A DNA stretch of 23,657 bases, from positions 1 through 23,657 of the forward strand of contig CAMWUZ010000005.1 of assembly GCA_947177595.1 (NCBI GenBank), read 5' to 3'. This stretch comes from an uncultured Porphyromonadaceae bacterium. GTDB taxonomy: Bacteria > Bacteroidota > Bacteroidia > Bacteroidales > Muribaculaceae. This document shows, one piece after another, positions 7,347 to 14,728 of the stretch. Each line of letters opens with the position of its first letter. Positions within the stretch are counted from its first letter, which is position 1. The notes under the pieces are model-generated. The model had not been told where the DNA came from, searched no databases, and saw only the letters and a program-made list of their open reading frames with translations. Position numbers and translations under genes: made by a program.

Positions 7347-8771
7347 ATGAAAATTTTTCTCTTTACGAGCGTAGCGACAGCCGCATTTCTTGCATCTTGT
7401 ACCTCGGACATGCCATCTGATGTTATTGACCGGACAACGGAAACAGATTTGAACGGGATTGTATTAACCGTTCCTGACACTCTCAGTACAGTAAACCAAA
7501 ATAGAGCTGCAGAGATTGCTTCAAAGTTCTTCGGTAAACGCTATCCGGAATCTCGAGCAGACTCCAGAGACATAGCTGAAATAAAAACAATAAGCGATAT
7601 CAATGGAAAGGAACTTATGCATGTAGTAAACTTTGCTGATAACAAAGGATTTGTAATAGTATCTGCTGAAAAAGGATACTACCCAATTATCGCACAGAGC
7701 GATGAAGGAAATTTCAATGCCGACAACACTGATTCGCCTGCTTATATGTGGCTTATGTCACAAAAATATAATGTGGCAAAATGCACCGAATTACCGGACA
7801 GTGTGAAGTCTGACATTGCGCAAGCCTGGACTGAATACGATTATAAAACCGGTTTGGATTTGTCTTCACGCTCAGACTATATCGATAAGCCGCAGGTGTA
7901 TTATGACAGCCTGAGAATGTGGTCTTTAAATGACCAGTATAAAGTTTATAATTATAACGATTTCATACTTACTGATGATTATCTTACCTTATCAGATGAT
8001 GAGAAATATCAGATTACGTCAAACATCATTATGTTGGGTAACAGTAATTACGGAACTAAGGAAGATGTAACCCTTGTATTAGTAAAAGATTACACCCATT
8101 ATGCAAATTTTCCAAAGACTCTTTTGAAAACACAATGGGGACAAGGAAAACCATATAACAATGCGGTACCTAATAATTATCCGTTAGGATGCACAACAAT
8201 TGCAGCCGGTCAAATAATGAATTATCATCGCTGGCCATCATATTATGATTGGAATAATATGTATTATTCAAGTTCTCTACTCGCTGATTTTTTGTATGGA
8301 TTAGCAAAAAAAATAGGCGTTTCTTTCAAAGAAAATGGCTCTCCCGGTCCTACATCTGGAGTTCTTAACGCTCTTAAACAACAAGACTATACAGTAACAC
8401 ATATAGCACATAACACGTCTAAGGTAATGACAGAAATTAAAAATAAACGACCCGTTTACATGGATGGATCCGGTACCAGTGTTCATGCCTGGGTATGCGA
8501 TGGTATTGACTCCTATACTTATTATCACGAAATAAGAATTATGACATTACCTTATAGACCTACTGCGCAAATAATTCCTACCGAAATGATTGAAGCAATT
8601 AAAATACTTAAACCAATATATTCTACAGGATACCGTTATCACATGAATTGGGGATGGTATGGAACCGCTGATGGTTTTTATCTTGACAATTCTATGAATC
8701 CTAAAGTTGAGGATGGTAACTATTCATATAACAAAAACCGAACAGAACTTTTGATAATTCCTAATAAATAA
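7347..8771 (+). CDS. C10 family cysteine peptidase (streptopain/SpeB-like) lipoprotein
   Basis: 474 aa. Lipobox LASC with Cys18, followed by TSD, a weak surface-export-like tag. Residues about 40-150 resemble the Spi/streptopain propeptide (QNRAAEIASKFFGKRYPES; HVVNFADNKGFVIVSAEKGYYPIIAQSDEGNF). The catalytic domain starts near 255: LLKTQWGQGKPYNNAVP provides the oxyanion-hole Gln263, YPLGCTTIAAGQIMNYHRWP the nucleophile Cys282, SVHAWVCDGID the catalytic His380, and HMNWGWYGTADGFY (432-445) the Asn/Trp motif. All expected catalytic residues are present, so the enzyme should be an active papain-like protease, made as a zymogen and anchored to the outer membrane. Related enzymes in other Bacteroidales cleave host or bacterial proteins. 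Its leader shares a 65-base repeat with the serpin gene downstream. The gene is AT-rich. Confidence 0.95.
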   Translation: MKIFLFTSVATAAFLASCTSDMPSDVIDRTTETDLNGIVLTVPDTLSTVNQNRAAEIASKFFGKRYPESRADSRDIAEIKTISDINGKELMHVVNFADNKGFVIVSAEKGYYPIIAQSDEGNFNADNTDSPAYMWLMSQKYNVAKCTELPDSVKSDIAQAWTEYDYKTGLDLSSRSDYIDKPQVYYDSLRMWSLNDQYKVYNYNDFILTDDYLTLSDDEKYQITSNIIMLGNSNYGTKEDVTLVLVKDYTHYANFPKTLLKTQWGQGKPYNNAVPNNYPLGCTTIAAGQIMNYHRWPSYYDWNNMYYSSSLLADFLYGLAKKIGVSFKENGSPGPTSGVLNALKQQDYTVTHIAHNTSKVMTEIKNKRPVYMDGSGTSVHAWVCDGIDSYTYYHEIRIMTLPYRPTAQIIPTEMIEAIKILKPIYSTGYRYHMNWGWYGTADGFYLDNSMNPKVEDGNYSYNKNRTELLIIPNK

Positions 8772-8797
8772 GTATGTTGGCAAAAAACATTAATTAT

Positions 8798-8809
8798 ACA
8801 GATATCTGT
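8798..8809. repeat. Perfect 12-base palindrome before leader repeat copy 2
   Basis: ACAGATATCTGT (8798-8809) is fully self-complementary and adjoins the start of the repeated leader. At nearly the same offset before copy 1 lies the shorter dyad ACACGGTGT (7249-7257). Possible protein-binding site; low information. Confidence 0.35.
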
Positions 8810-8871
8810 TCCATGTTTGCAAAACTAAAAACTGACGTGGAAGACATCACTCGTGATGTCCATACTTTAAA
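8807..8871 (+). repeat. Leader repeat, copy 2 (upstream of serpin)
   Basis: Second copy of the segment at 7255-7319. The palindrome arms (8843-8850 and 8853-8860) are unchanged, and the one nearby difference falls in the two-base centre (TT in copy 1, TC here), so symmetry is conserved. The ATG of the serpin follows 32 bases after the repeat. Confidence 0.85.
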
Positions 8872-8903
8872 CTATTACATAATAACCCACTAAACAACTA
8901 ATT

Positions 8904-10205
8904 ATGAACAAATTTCTCCTTACTTGTCTATCTATCGCTGTAGTGTCCTGCGCGTCTGATGATTTCACAAAAAATAATCCGCTAAACCCTATAGAGCTAT
9001 CACGAGCTGAAACCGAGGTGTCAGCTGGCCTTAACGATTTTTCGGTCAACTTGCTAAAGGTTATTGTTGATCAGAATGATGATAACAAAAACGTTGCCGT
9101 TTCACCGCTCGGAGCTACTATGGTTGCCGGAATGTTTGGTAATGCCATTGCTACAGAAGACCTGAGTGAACTCACCAAAGCTCTCGGCTTGGAAAATAAT
9201 GATCTCAGTGCTCTGAATTCATTCAATGCAAAGATGCTCGCCACGCTGCCCAATCATGACAAGTCAGCAACCCTCAAACTTGCCAACGGCTCATGGTTCG
9301 ACAATAATTATGTGCACCTCAGTGACCCGTACCGCTCTATGCTTGAGGATACATATAAATCGGAAATCCGTATGGCTGATTTCAGCAATCCGGCAACACT
9401 CGCCGACATCAATTCATGGGTGAGTGAGCGTACTGACAAAGCTATACCTAAAATCCTTGATGAGCTTAATGAAAACGATCGGGCTATATGGTTGAACTCT
9501 CTATATTTCAAGGGTGTATGGAAAAGTAGGTTTGACAAATCAAAAACCAAAAAGGGCAATTTCACACTCACCGACGGTACAACTACACAGGTTGATATGA
9601 TGAGTGGTGCTGAAAATGTTTCCGGTAAACTTGTCCGTACACCGGTAGAGGGTTATACCGGACTGTTATACGGACCCGATGCCGATACTGAAAACATATA
9701 TACCACCGCAGTGGTGACTCTTGACTACGGAAACGGTGCTTTCGCTTTCAGCGCTATTATGCCGGATGAAAGAATAAAGATTAAAGATTTCCTCGCTGAA
9801 AATTCAGACAAACTGATTCAGGCTATTGCTGATCCGAAAATTCTTGGAGAACAAACCGATATCGCAACTGACATTATATTCCCCCGCCTTAACCTTTCAA
9901 TCGAGACAGATCTGATTGATCCGATGAAAGCGCTCGGTGCGAACAATATATTTACCGGAGTGGATATGCCCGGAATTGGAACAAATTTTGATAAATACAT
10001 GGTTGTAGGTGAATTCCGACAGAATATACGCCTTGAAGTTGATGAAGAAGGCAGCAAGGTAAAGGTTGAGACAATCGGTAAGGGAATGGCTACTTCGGCA
10101 CTACCTAATATTGCAAAATTCGACCATCCGTTCATCTATCTTATCACTGAGAAGTCCACAGGCACAATTTTGCTTGCAGGAGTTGTTATGAACCCCAACG
10201 AATAA
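8904..10205 (+). CDS. Serpin (serine/cysteine protease inhibitor fold), lipoprotein
   Basis: 433 aa. Signal sequence with lipobox-like VVSC (Cys16) followed by ASDD, resembling the Bacteroides surface-lipoprotein export tag. Serpin landmarks: NVAVSPLGATMVAGMFGNA (63-81), NSLYFKGVWKSRFDKSKT (198-215), FSAIMPDE (282-289), and the C-terminal block KFDHPFIYLITEKSTGTILLAGVVMNP. The reactive-centre loop follows Glu381-Glu382-Gly383 and reads GSKVKVETIGKGMATSALPN. P15 Gly and P14 Ser are acceptable, but P12 to P9 are Val-Lys-Val-Glu instead of the small residues usual in inhibitory serpins. It may inhibit an endogenous or host protease, possibly the C10 enzyme next door, or may be non-inhibitory. 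The fold is certain; the target is inferred from the neighbourhood. A strong terminator follows. Confidence 0.94.
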   Translation: MNKFLLTCLSIAVVSCASDDFTKNNPLNPIELSRAETEVSAGLNDFSVNLLKVIVDQNDDNKNVAVSPLGATMVAGMFGNAIATEDLSELTKALGLENNDLSALNSFNAKMLATLPNHDKSATLKLANGSWFDNNYVHLSDPYRSMLEDTYKSEIRMADFSNPATLADINSWVSERTDKAIPKILDELNENDRAIWLNSLYFKGVWKSRFDKSKTKKGNFTLTDGTTTQVDMMSGAENVSGKLVRTPVEGYTGLLYGPDADTENIYTTAVVTLDYGNGAFAFSAIMPDERIKIKDFLAENSDKLIQAIADPKILGEQTDIATDIIFPRLNLSIETDLIDPMKALGANNIFTGVDMPGIGTNFDKYMVVGEFRQNIRLEVDEEGSKVKVETIGKGMATSALPNIAKFDHPFIYLITEKSTGTILLAGVVMNPNE

Positions 10206-10230
10206 AAACCCATCCTAAAAATATATAAAT

Positions 10231-10266
10231 GGGCGAGCCCGGTTCTATTACCGGCTCGCCTTTTTT
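10231..10266 (+). terminator. Rho-independent terminator after the serpin gene
   Basis: GGCGAGCC (10232-10239) pairs with GGCTCGCC (10253-10260), with two further GG/CC pairs inside after a one-base bulge and an 8-base loop, then six T residues (10261-10266). It closes the protease/serpin locus 26 bases after the serpin stop. Confidence 0.93.
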
Positions 10267-10343
10267 ATCCTTAACATAACGGCATTATATATCGCCTGAC
10301 ACGATTAAAAGCCCGTCGGATTAGATGTTGACTGCGATTGCTG

Positions 10344-10374
10344 TTGTATTATACCTTTAAGTTGAGTAAATTTG
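10344..10374 (+). promoter_or_regulatory. Promoter of the 10394-15286 gene run
   Basis: TTG (10344-10346), a 20-base spacer and TAAATTTG (10367-10374) match the consensus exactly. The predicted start near 10380 leaves a leader of about 14 bases before the ATG at 10394. Confidence 0.78.
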
Positions 10375-10393
10375 CAGTCATAAGCCCTTAGTT

Positions 10394-11734
10394 ATGACAG
10401 ATTACTCCTATATCTCGCTATCACTCACAGTTATAAAACCTGACGGAACAGTAACCAAACTGATTTCTTTCGGTAAGGAAATTACTCCGCTATTTACCGG
10501 CAACCCTCTGGAAATGTTTTTAAATGCCACAGAAGTATTTGTTTTTGATACGTCAGGCAATCAAAATATAGTTTCGCTATGGAAAGGGAACGGTGAAGAT
10601 ACTGTAATCGCTACTTTAGGTATTGACAAAGGTTGTCGAATAAAGTCTCAGGCAGCTATCCGACTGCTACGCGAGTGTGTGACTCTCCCCGGACTGAAAG
10701 CTGAGGAGCTTTTTGAAGTATTTGGCTTCCACACGGTTCCTTCTCCATGCTGCTATCCGGTTGAATCCAAACCTTCTCTTCACCGTGCCATGCGCACCTT
10801 TACCTCAACCGCAGGGCTAATAGATATAGTTTCCGCCCGATTCAGCGGTGGAGACCGAGAGGCGGCAATAGTAATTGCCGTTGATGCAACGGCAGTGCCA
10901 GTAGAAGAGGAGGATACAATAGTGAGACTGCGCAATGCTCCGGTGCCCGATTTTGAAGTTGAGACTAAAGAGTGTGTCGTGAAGACTCAGCCTCAACCGA
11001 ATAAGCGCGACTCATTCTACACTGATCCTCGGAGTGAATCTTATCTTGAGGAAGATGAGGAGGAATATGTTGTCGCTCCAAAAAGGAGAAAAAAAGGTAA
11101 TCCGCTTGTAATCATACTGTTTGTAGTAATAGCTCTTGGCGCGGGATGGGCTGCCGTCAAATATCTGCCTGCCCTGATTCCTGATTCCGATTACTCACAG
11201 ATAGAGAGTACCGATGTGACACAGATCGCACTTTTGGAGAGCGGTCAATCCGACCCCGTGACAGTAGTGCCGGATAGCGTTGCTGTTACAGACAGTATTG
11301 CTGCGGGCGAGCAAGCGCCGGACAGTATCATCGCTACGGAACCCGTTCAGGAGACTCCGGCTGAAAAGATTGTGGCACCCGATGTTGATGCGGAAAAGGC
11401 AGACCTTGAATATCTGAACTCATCCAAAGTGTGGAAACGCTCAGAATTGAAGAGCGAGAAATACCGTGCACTGTTCAATCTCTTTGCTGCCGGAAATATC
11501 ACCGATATCGTGAATGCGGATTATTTTGCCGTACCGGGAATGTGCACCAACCGTAATGCCGATAAAGTGGTGACTTTCCTCTGGCAGAGTTACCGCACCG
11601 ACACGCAGCAGAGCAATGTGCGCGCACTCAAGCGTCTGCAAGGCAAAGATGAGATAGATATGCATCAGCTTATGGAGAATCTCGCAAAAATACGTTCTCC
11701 AAAGCCTAATAAAAATCCACGCCCGAGACACTAA
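10394..11734 (+). CDS. Bitopic membrane protein of unknown function
   Basis: 446 aa; I do not recognise a named family. Residues 1-165 form a soluble mixed alpha/beta domain (VIKPDGTVTKLISFGKEITPLF; FVFDTSGNQNIVSLWKG), then an acidic linker, a basic patch KRRKKG (230-235) and one transmembrane helix (about 237-258, LVIILFVVIALGAGWAAVKYL). The positive patch before the helix suggests N-terminus inside, C-terminus in the periplasm. Next is a Ser/Asp/Val-rich low-complexity stretch (about 285-330, with repeated DSV/DSI) and a C-terminal helical domain (338-435, WKRSELKSEKYRALFNLFAAG). It begins a run of eight genes behind a consensus promoter and is followed after 10 bases by the rhamnose mutarotase gene. 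Linking cytoplasm and envelope is all that can be inferred. Confidence 0.85.
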   Translation: MTDYSYISLSLTVIKPDGTVTKLISFGKEITPLFTGNPLEMFLNATEVFVFDTSGNQNIVSLWKGNGEDTVIATLGIDKGCRIKSQAAIRLLRECVTLPGLKAEELFEVFGFHTVPSPCCYPVESKPSLHRAMRTFTSTAGLIDIVSARFSGGDREAAIVIAVDATAVPVEEEDTIVRLRNAPVPDFEVETKECVVKTQPQPNKRDSFYTDPRSESYLEEDEEEYVVAPKRRKKGNPLVIILFVVIALGAGWAAVKYLPALIPDSDYSQIESTDVTQIALLESGQSDPVTVVPDSVAVTDSIAAGEQAPDSIIATEPVQETPAEKIVAPDVDAEKADLEYLNSSKVWKRSELKSEKYRALFNLFAAGNITDIVNADYFAVPGMCTNRNADKVVTFLWQSYRTDTQQSNVRALKRLQGKDEIDMHQLMENLAKIRSPKPNKNPRPRH

Positions 11735-11744
11735 AAACCATATC

Positions 11745-12131
11745 ATGAATACAACACCAAAAGGATATACGGTCAAGAGATTTCCATTTGCTACAAAAAG
11801 ATTTGTACGCACTCTTACCCTACGCGATGAATCAAAAATCGATGAATATTGCAGCCGTCATGCCAAAGGGAATATCTGGCAGGAGATTATCGACGGACTG
11901 AAAGAAGTCGGAGTTCTTGAAATGGAAATATATATCCGTGGCACTGAATTAGTGATGATTGTCGAAACACCTGAGGATTTTGACTGGGACAGCGCCATGA
12001 GTCGTCTTGCAACCCTGCCGAGACAACAGGAGTGGGAAGACTATATGAGTGAACTTCAGGATGCTGAAGCCGGTGCCAGTTCATCTGAGAAATGGCTGCC
12101 GATGGAGCGGATGTTCTATTTTTACGACTAA
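11745..12131 (+). CDS. L-rhamnose mutarotase (RhaM family)
   Basis: 128 aa, somewhat longer than the roughly 104-aa E. coli RhaM. Family features: the strand RTLTLRDESKIDEYCSRHAKGNIWQEII with the conserved His39 and the IW pair, then GVLEMEIYIRGTELVMIVETPEDFDWDSAM, and the C-terminal WLPMERMFYFYD. RhaM interconverts alpha and beta anomers of L-rhamnose so that isomerase and kinase steps proceed; related members act on L-fucose. No other rhamnose or fucose gene lies in the window, so the sugar is not settled by context. The gene sits between the bitopic membrane protein (10-base gap) and dtd (12-base gap). Confidence 0.9.
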   Translation: MNTTPKGYTVKRFPFATKRFVRTLTLRDESKIDEYCSRHAKGNIWQEIIDGLKEVGVLEMEIYIRGTELVMIVETPEDFDWDSAMSRLATLPRQQEWEDYMSELQDAEAGASSSEKWLPMERMFYFYD

Positions 12132-12143
12132 AAGATAGAAGCG

Positions 12144-12596
12144 GTGCGTATTGTTATTCAAAGAGTCACTCATGCCGAAGTATCAATAGCCGGTGAACTG
12201 TATTCTGCAATAAACGGCGGGATGATGATACTGGTGGGTGTAGAGCATGGTGACACTGCAGATGATGCGCAATGGCTTGCCTCCAAAACCGCCGGACTAC
12301 GGATATTCAACGACAGCGAGGGAGTGATGAATCTTGATATACGCACTGCTGGCGGCGAAATAATGGCTGTCAGCCAGTTCACCCTCACGGCATCTACCCG
12401 TAAGGGCAACCGCCCGAGCTATATACGTGCTGCCGGCCATGATCTTGCACAGCCACTATACGAGCTGTATTGCACCATGCTTGAAAATCTACTTGACCGT
12501 CCGGTTGCTCGAGGAGTATTCGGCGCAGATATGCAGATAAACCTCACAAATGACGGACCCGTAACAATCATAATCGACTCAAAAATCAAAGAATGA
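12144..12596 (+). CDS. dtd: D-aminoacyl-tRNA deacylase
   Basis: 150 aa with a GTG start at 12144; the N-terminus MRIVIQRVTHAEVSI is the usual one, so the start is convincing. Both DTD signature motifs are present: AVSQFTLTA (about 75-83, the SQxT motif) and LTNDGPVTI (about 134-142, the NxGPxT motif). The enzyme removes D-amino acids, and glycine misloaded on tRNA-Ala, from tRNA through a main-chain mechanism in a homodimer. Its stop overlaps the ATG of the MazG-like gene by four bases (ATGA), implying translational coupling. Housekeeping quality-control gene in a mixed operon. Confidence 0.97.
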   Translation: MRIVIQRVTHAEVSIAGELYSAINGGMMILVGVEHGDTADDAQWLASKTAGLRIFNDSEGVMNLDIRTAGGEIMAVSQFTLTASTRKGNRPSYIRAAGHDLAQPLYELYCTMLENLLDRPVARGVFGADMQINLTNDGPVTIIIDSKIKE

Positions 12597-12946
12597 GTAA
12601 TAACGGAGAACTGACAGTATCAGGCTTTCAGAAGATTGTGGATGAATGGATTACCACAATAGGGGTGAGATACTTCTCTCCGCTCACCAACATGGCTATT
12701 CTTGCCGAAGAGACCGGAGAGATAGCACGGATAATGGCACGGAAATACGGCGATCAGAGTACCAAAGAGAATGAGGTACTTGATCTTGCTGATGAACTCG
12801 CCGATCTCCTATGGGTTGCCGCAGCTATCGCCAATCAGACTGGCATAGACCTCAATGAAGCGATTATGAACAATATCTCCAAGAAAAACATTAGGGACAT
12901 AGAGCGTCACCGCAATAACCCTAAACTTACAGATCAATCCCTGTGA
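12593..12946 (+). CDS. MazG-like nucleotide pyrophosphohydrolase
   Basis: 117 aa, single-domain all-helical NTP-PPase fold. The metal-binding pattern is visible: AEETGEIAR (about 38-46, EExxE) followed by ENEVLDLADELADLLWVAAAIA, supplying the ExxD pair. Such enzymes hydrolyse (d)NTPs to monophosphates and pyrophosphate, often cleaning the nucleotide pool. Bacteroidota forms are commonly adjacent to dtd, as here with a four-base overlap, and before deoC (22-base gap). Substrate is unknown. It is much shorter than the two-domain E. coli MazG. Confidence 0.93.
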   Translation: MSNNGELTVSGFQKIVDEWITTIGVRYFSPLTNMAILAEETGEIARIMARKYGDQSTKENEVLDLADELADLLWVAAAIANQTGIDLNEAIMNNISKKNIRDIERHRNNPKLTDQSL

Positions 12947-12968
12947 CAAAACAATAAAACATATAGAT

Positions 12969-13853
12969 ATGGCAGACAAATATCATGACACTGTTGCGAA
13001 AAGCAACGTCACAACAAACGATGAAGAAGTAAAAGCCGCTGTCAATAAAATTCTGAGCGACAATCTCAAGGACGCCAATACTCCTGAAACTCTCAAACTT
13101 CTTTTCAGTTGCATAGATCTCACGACACTCAAGGCAACCGATTCTCCCTCAAGTGTTGCTAAATTCACTGAAAGAGTGAATGACTTCGAAAATGAACATG
13201 GCGACCTGCCCAATGTGGCTGCTATCTGTGTTTATCCTAATTTCGCACAGGTAGTGCGCACTGTTCTTGAAGTGAGCGAAGTGGAAATCGCGGCGGTATC
13301 CGGCGGATTCCCTTCCGCCCAGACATTCCCTGAAGTAAAAGTGGCTGAGACTGCACTGGCTGTAGAGGGCGGGGCAGATGAGATAGACGTAGTGATGAAT
13401 CTGGGTGATTTTCTTGACGGAGATTGGGAAGAGGTGTGTGACGAACTCGGCGAGATGAAGCACTCCTGTCGCGACAGCAAACTTAAAGTGATATTGGAGA
13501 CAGGTGCGCTAAAAACAGCCGAAAATATCCGCGCCGCATCTATTCTTGCCATGTATTCCGGTGCAGACTTCATAAAAACCTCTACCGGCAAGGAATATCC
13601 GGGTGCCAGTCTTGAAGCCGCGTATATCATGGCTAAATGCATCAAGGAATATCATGCGCAGACAGGCAGAAAAGTAGGATTTAAAGCAGCCGGAGGCATC
13701 ACTACAACCGATGAGGCACTCAGCTATTACTGCATCGTGAAAAGTGTTCTCGGTGAAGAATGGCTCACCAACGAATACTTCCGCATCGGTGCAAGCCGTC
13801 TTGCCAACAATCTGTTGAGCGATATTCTCGGAACAGAAACCAAATTTTTCTGA
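12969..13853 (+). CDS. deoC: Deoxyribose-phosphate aldolase
   Basis: 294 aa TIM-barrel class I aldolase, of the long DeoC type with an N-terminal extension of about 40 residues. The Schiff-base Lys203 lies in DFIKTSTGKEY, the second active-site Lys239 in VGFKAAGGI, and Asp140 in DEIDVVMNLG. It cleaves 2-deoxyribose 5-phosphate to glyceraldehyde 3-phosphate and acetaldehyde in nucleoside catabolism. Together with dtd and the MazG-like gene it forms a commonly conserved Bacteroidota block. Its TGA stop overlaps the ATG of the next gene (TGATG). Confidence 0.97.
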   Translation: MADKYHDTVAKSNVTTNDEEVKAAVNKILSDNLKDANTPETLKLLFSCIDLTTLKATDSPSSVAKFTERVNDFENEHGDLPNVAAICVYPNFAQVVRTVLEVSEVEIAAVSGGFPSAQTFPEVKVAETALAVEGGADEIDVVMNLGDFLDGDWEEVCDELGEMKHSCRDSKLKVILETGALKTAENIRAASILAMYSGADFIKTSTGKEYPGASLEAAYIMAKCIKEYHAQTGRKVGFKAAGGITTTDEALSYYCIVKSVLGEEWLTNEYFRIGASRLANNLLSDILGTETKFF

Positions 13854-14347
13854 TGGAAACCAATACCAACCGCTACTGGGCGATACACAACGGCATGAGA
13901 ATCGGTCCTATGAGCATTGAAGAGCTTATAGGCTACGGAATCAATGAGAACACTCCTGTGTGGCGCGCGGGTCTTGCCGACTGGTGCGCAGCAGGCACAG
14001 TGCCTGAACTTGTCTCCTTGATGGCACCAGATATTCCTCCGGTGCCGGATTATCCTCCAACATATACTCAGCCCTGGCGACAGACACCATACATACCTGA
14101 TGTACCCCGCAGAACAGAGCCTATGCCTAACACATATCTGGTGTGGAGTATTCTCACCATGCTCTTCTGCTGTGTGCCTACAGGTATAGTGGCTATCATC
14201 TATTCCTCAAAAGTGAGCTCACGGTTCTCTTCCGGTGATTACGACGGGGCAAAACGTGCTTCGGATACTGCTGCACTGTGGATTATAGTAACTGTTGTGC
14301 TAGGACTTGTCAGTCTCCCATTTCAGATACTGTTTGCCCTGCTATGA
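13853..14347 (+). CDS. GYF_2 / CD225 (dispanin-like) membrane protein
   Basis: 164 aa from the ATG at 13853; the frame is open upstream, but this start overlaps the deoC stop (TGATG) and begins the domain cleanly. Residues 1-55 are a GYF_2 domain (YWAIHNGMRIGPMSIEEL and TPVWRAGLADW), a small proline-peptide-binding module common in bacterial membrane proteins. A proline-rich linker follows (about 60-90). The C-terminal part is a CD225/dispanin domain: a hydrophobic segment with CCVPTGIVAIIYSSKV, the GDYDGAKRASDTA loop, and a second helix (ALWIIVTVVLGLVSLPFQILFALL). Function unknown. It overlaps the DUF2752 gene by four bases. Confidence 0.88.
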   Translation: METNTNRYWAIHNGMRIGPMSIEELIGYGINENTPVWRAGLADWCAAGTVPELVSLMAPDIPPVPDYPPTYTQPWRQTPYIPDVPRRTEPMPNTYLVWSILTMLFCCVPTGIVAIIYSSKVSSRFSSGDYDGAKRASDTAALWIIVTVVLGLVSLPFQILFALL

Positions 14348-14724
14348 CCCGAAACACAAAACTCACGCTGTATATCTGCGGGATTGTGGGTATTGCCGCA
14401 ATCCTGCTGCTATATGCGAGTTTTGATCCGGCGCATAATCCCTTTCCCCGCTGCATATTTCTAAGCCTCAGCGGACTCAAATGTCCCGGTTGCGGCTCTC
14501 AGAGAGCACTTCACGCAATCATTCACGGCAATATCCTGCAAGCGTGGCACTATAACGCCGCACTAATGGTGTCAATTCCACTCTTAGCTCTACTTTGCTT
14601 CAGCGGAATAGCTAAAAACAGGTTTCCTACCCTCTACAACAGAATGAACGGAAGGATAGTGATATGGAATGTTTTCTTCCTGACAATAGGCTGGTGGATA
14701 GCAAGAAACATATTTGACTGGTAA
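14344..14724 (+). CDS. DUF2752 membrane protein
   Basis: 126 aa from the ATG at 14344, overlapping the preceding stop (ATGA). The DUF2752 hallmark is plain: SGLKCPGCGSQRALHAIIHGNILQAWHYNAALM (about 43-75), with Cys47 and Cys50 in CPGCG, between three hydrophobic segments (about 7-25, 72-90 and 108-125). The family is widespread and uncharacterised; in Bacteroidota it frequently follows a GYF_2/CD225 protein, as here. The CxxC could bind metal or form a disulfide, which is inference only. The AraC-type regulator starts 4 bases after its stop. Confidence 0.88.
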   Translation: MTRNTKLTLYICGIVGIAAILLLYASFDPAHNPFPRCIFLSLSGLKCPGCGSQRALHAIIHGNILQAWHYNAALMVSIPLLALLCFSGIAKNRFPTLYNRMNGRIVIWNVFFLTIGWWIARNIFDW

Positions 14725-14728
14725 GTAT

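Noticed and set aside
9818..10135. Open frame of 105 codons antisense to the serpin
   Set aside because: Shadow of the serpin frame, with low-complexity Ser/Ile content and no start signal.
14714..14728. TTG start for the HMA-AraC regulator
   Set aside because: It overlaps the end of the DUF2752 gene, while the ATG at 14729 begins the HMA-like strand directly.
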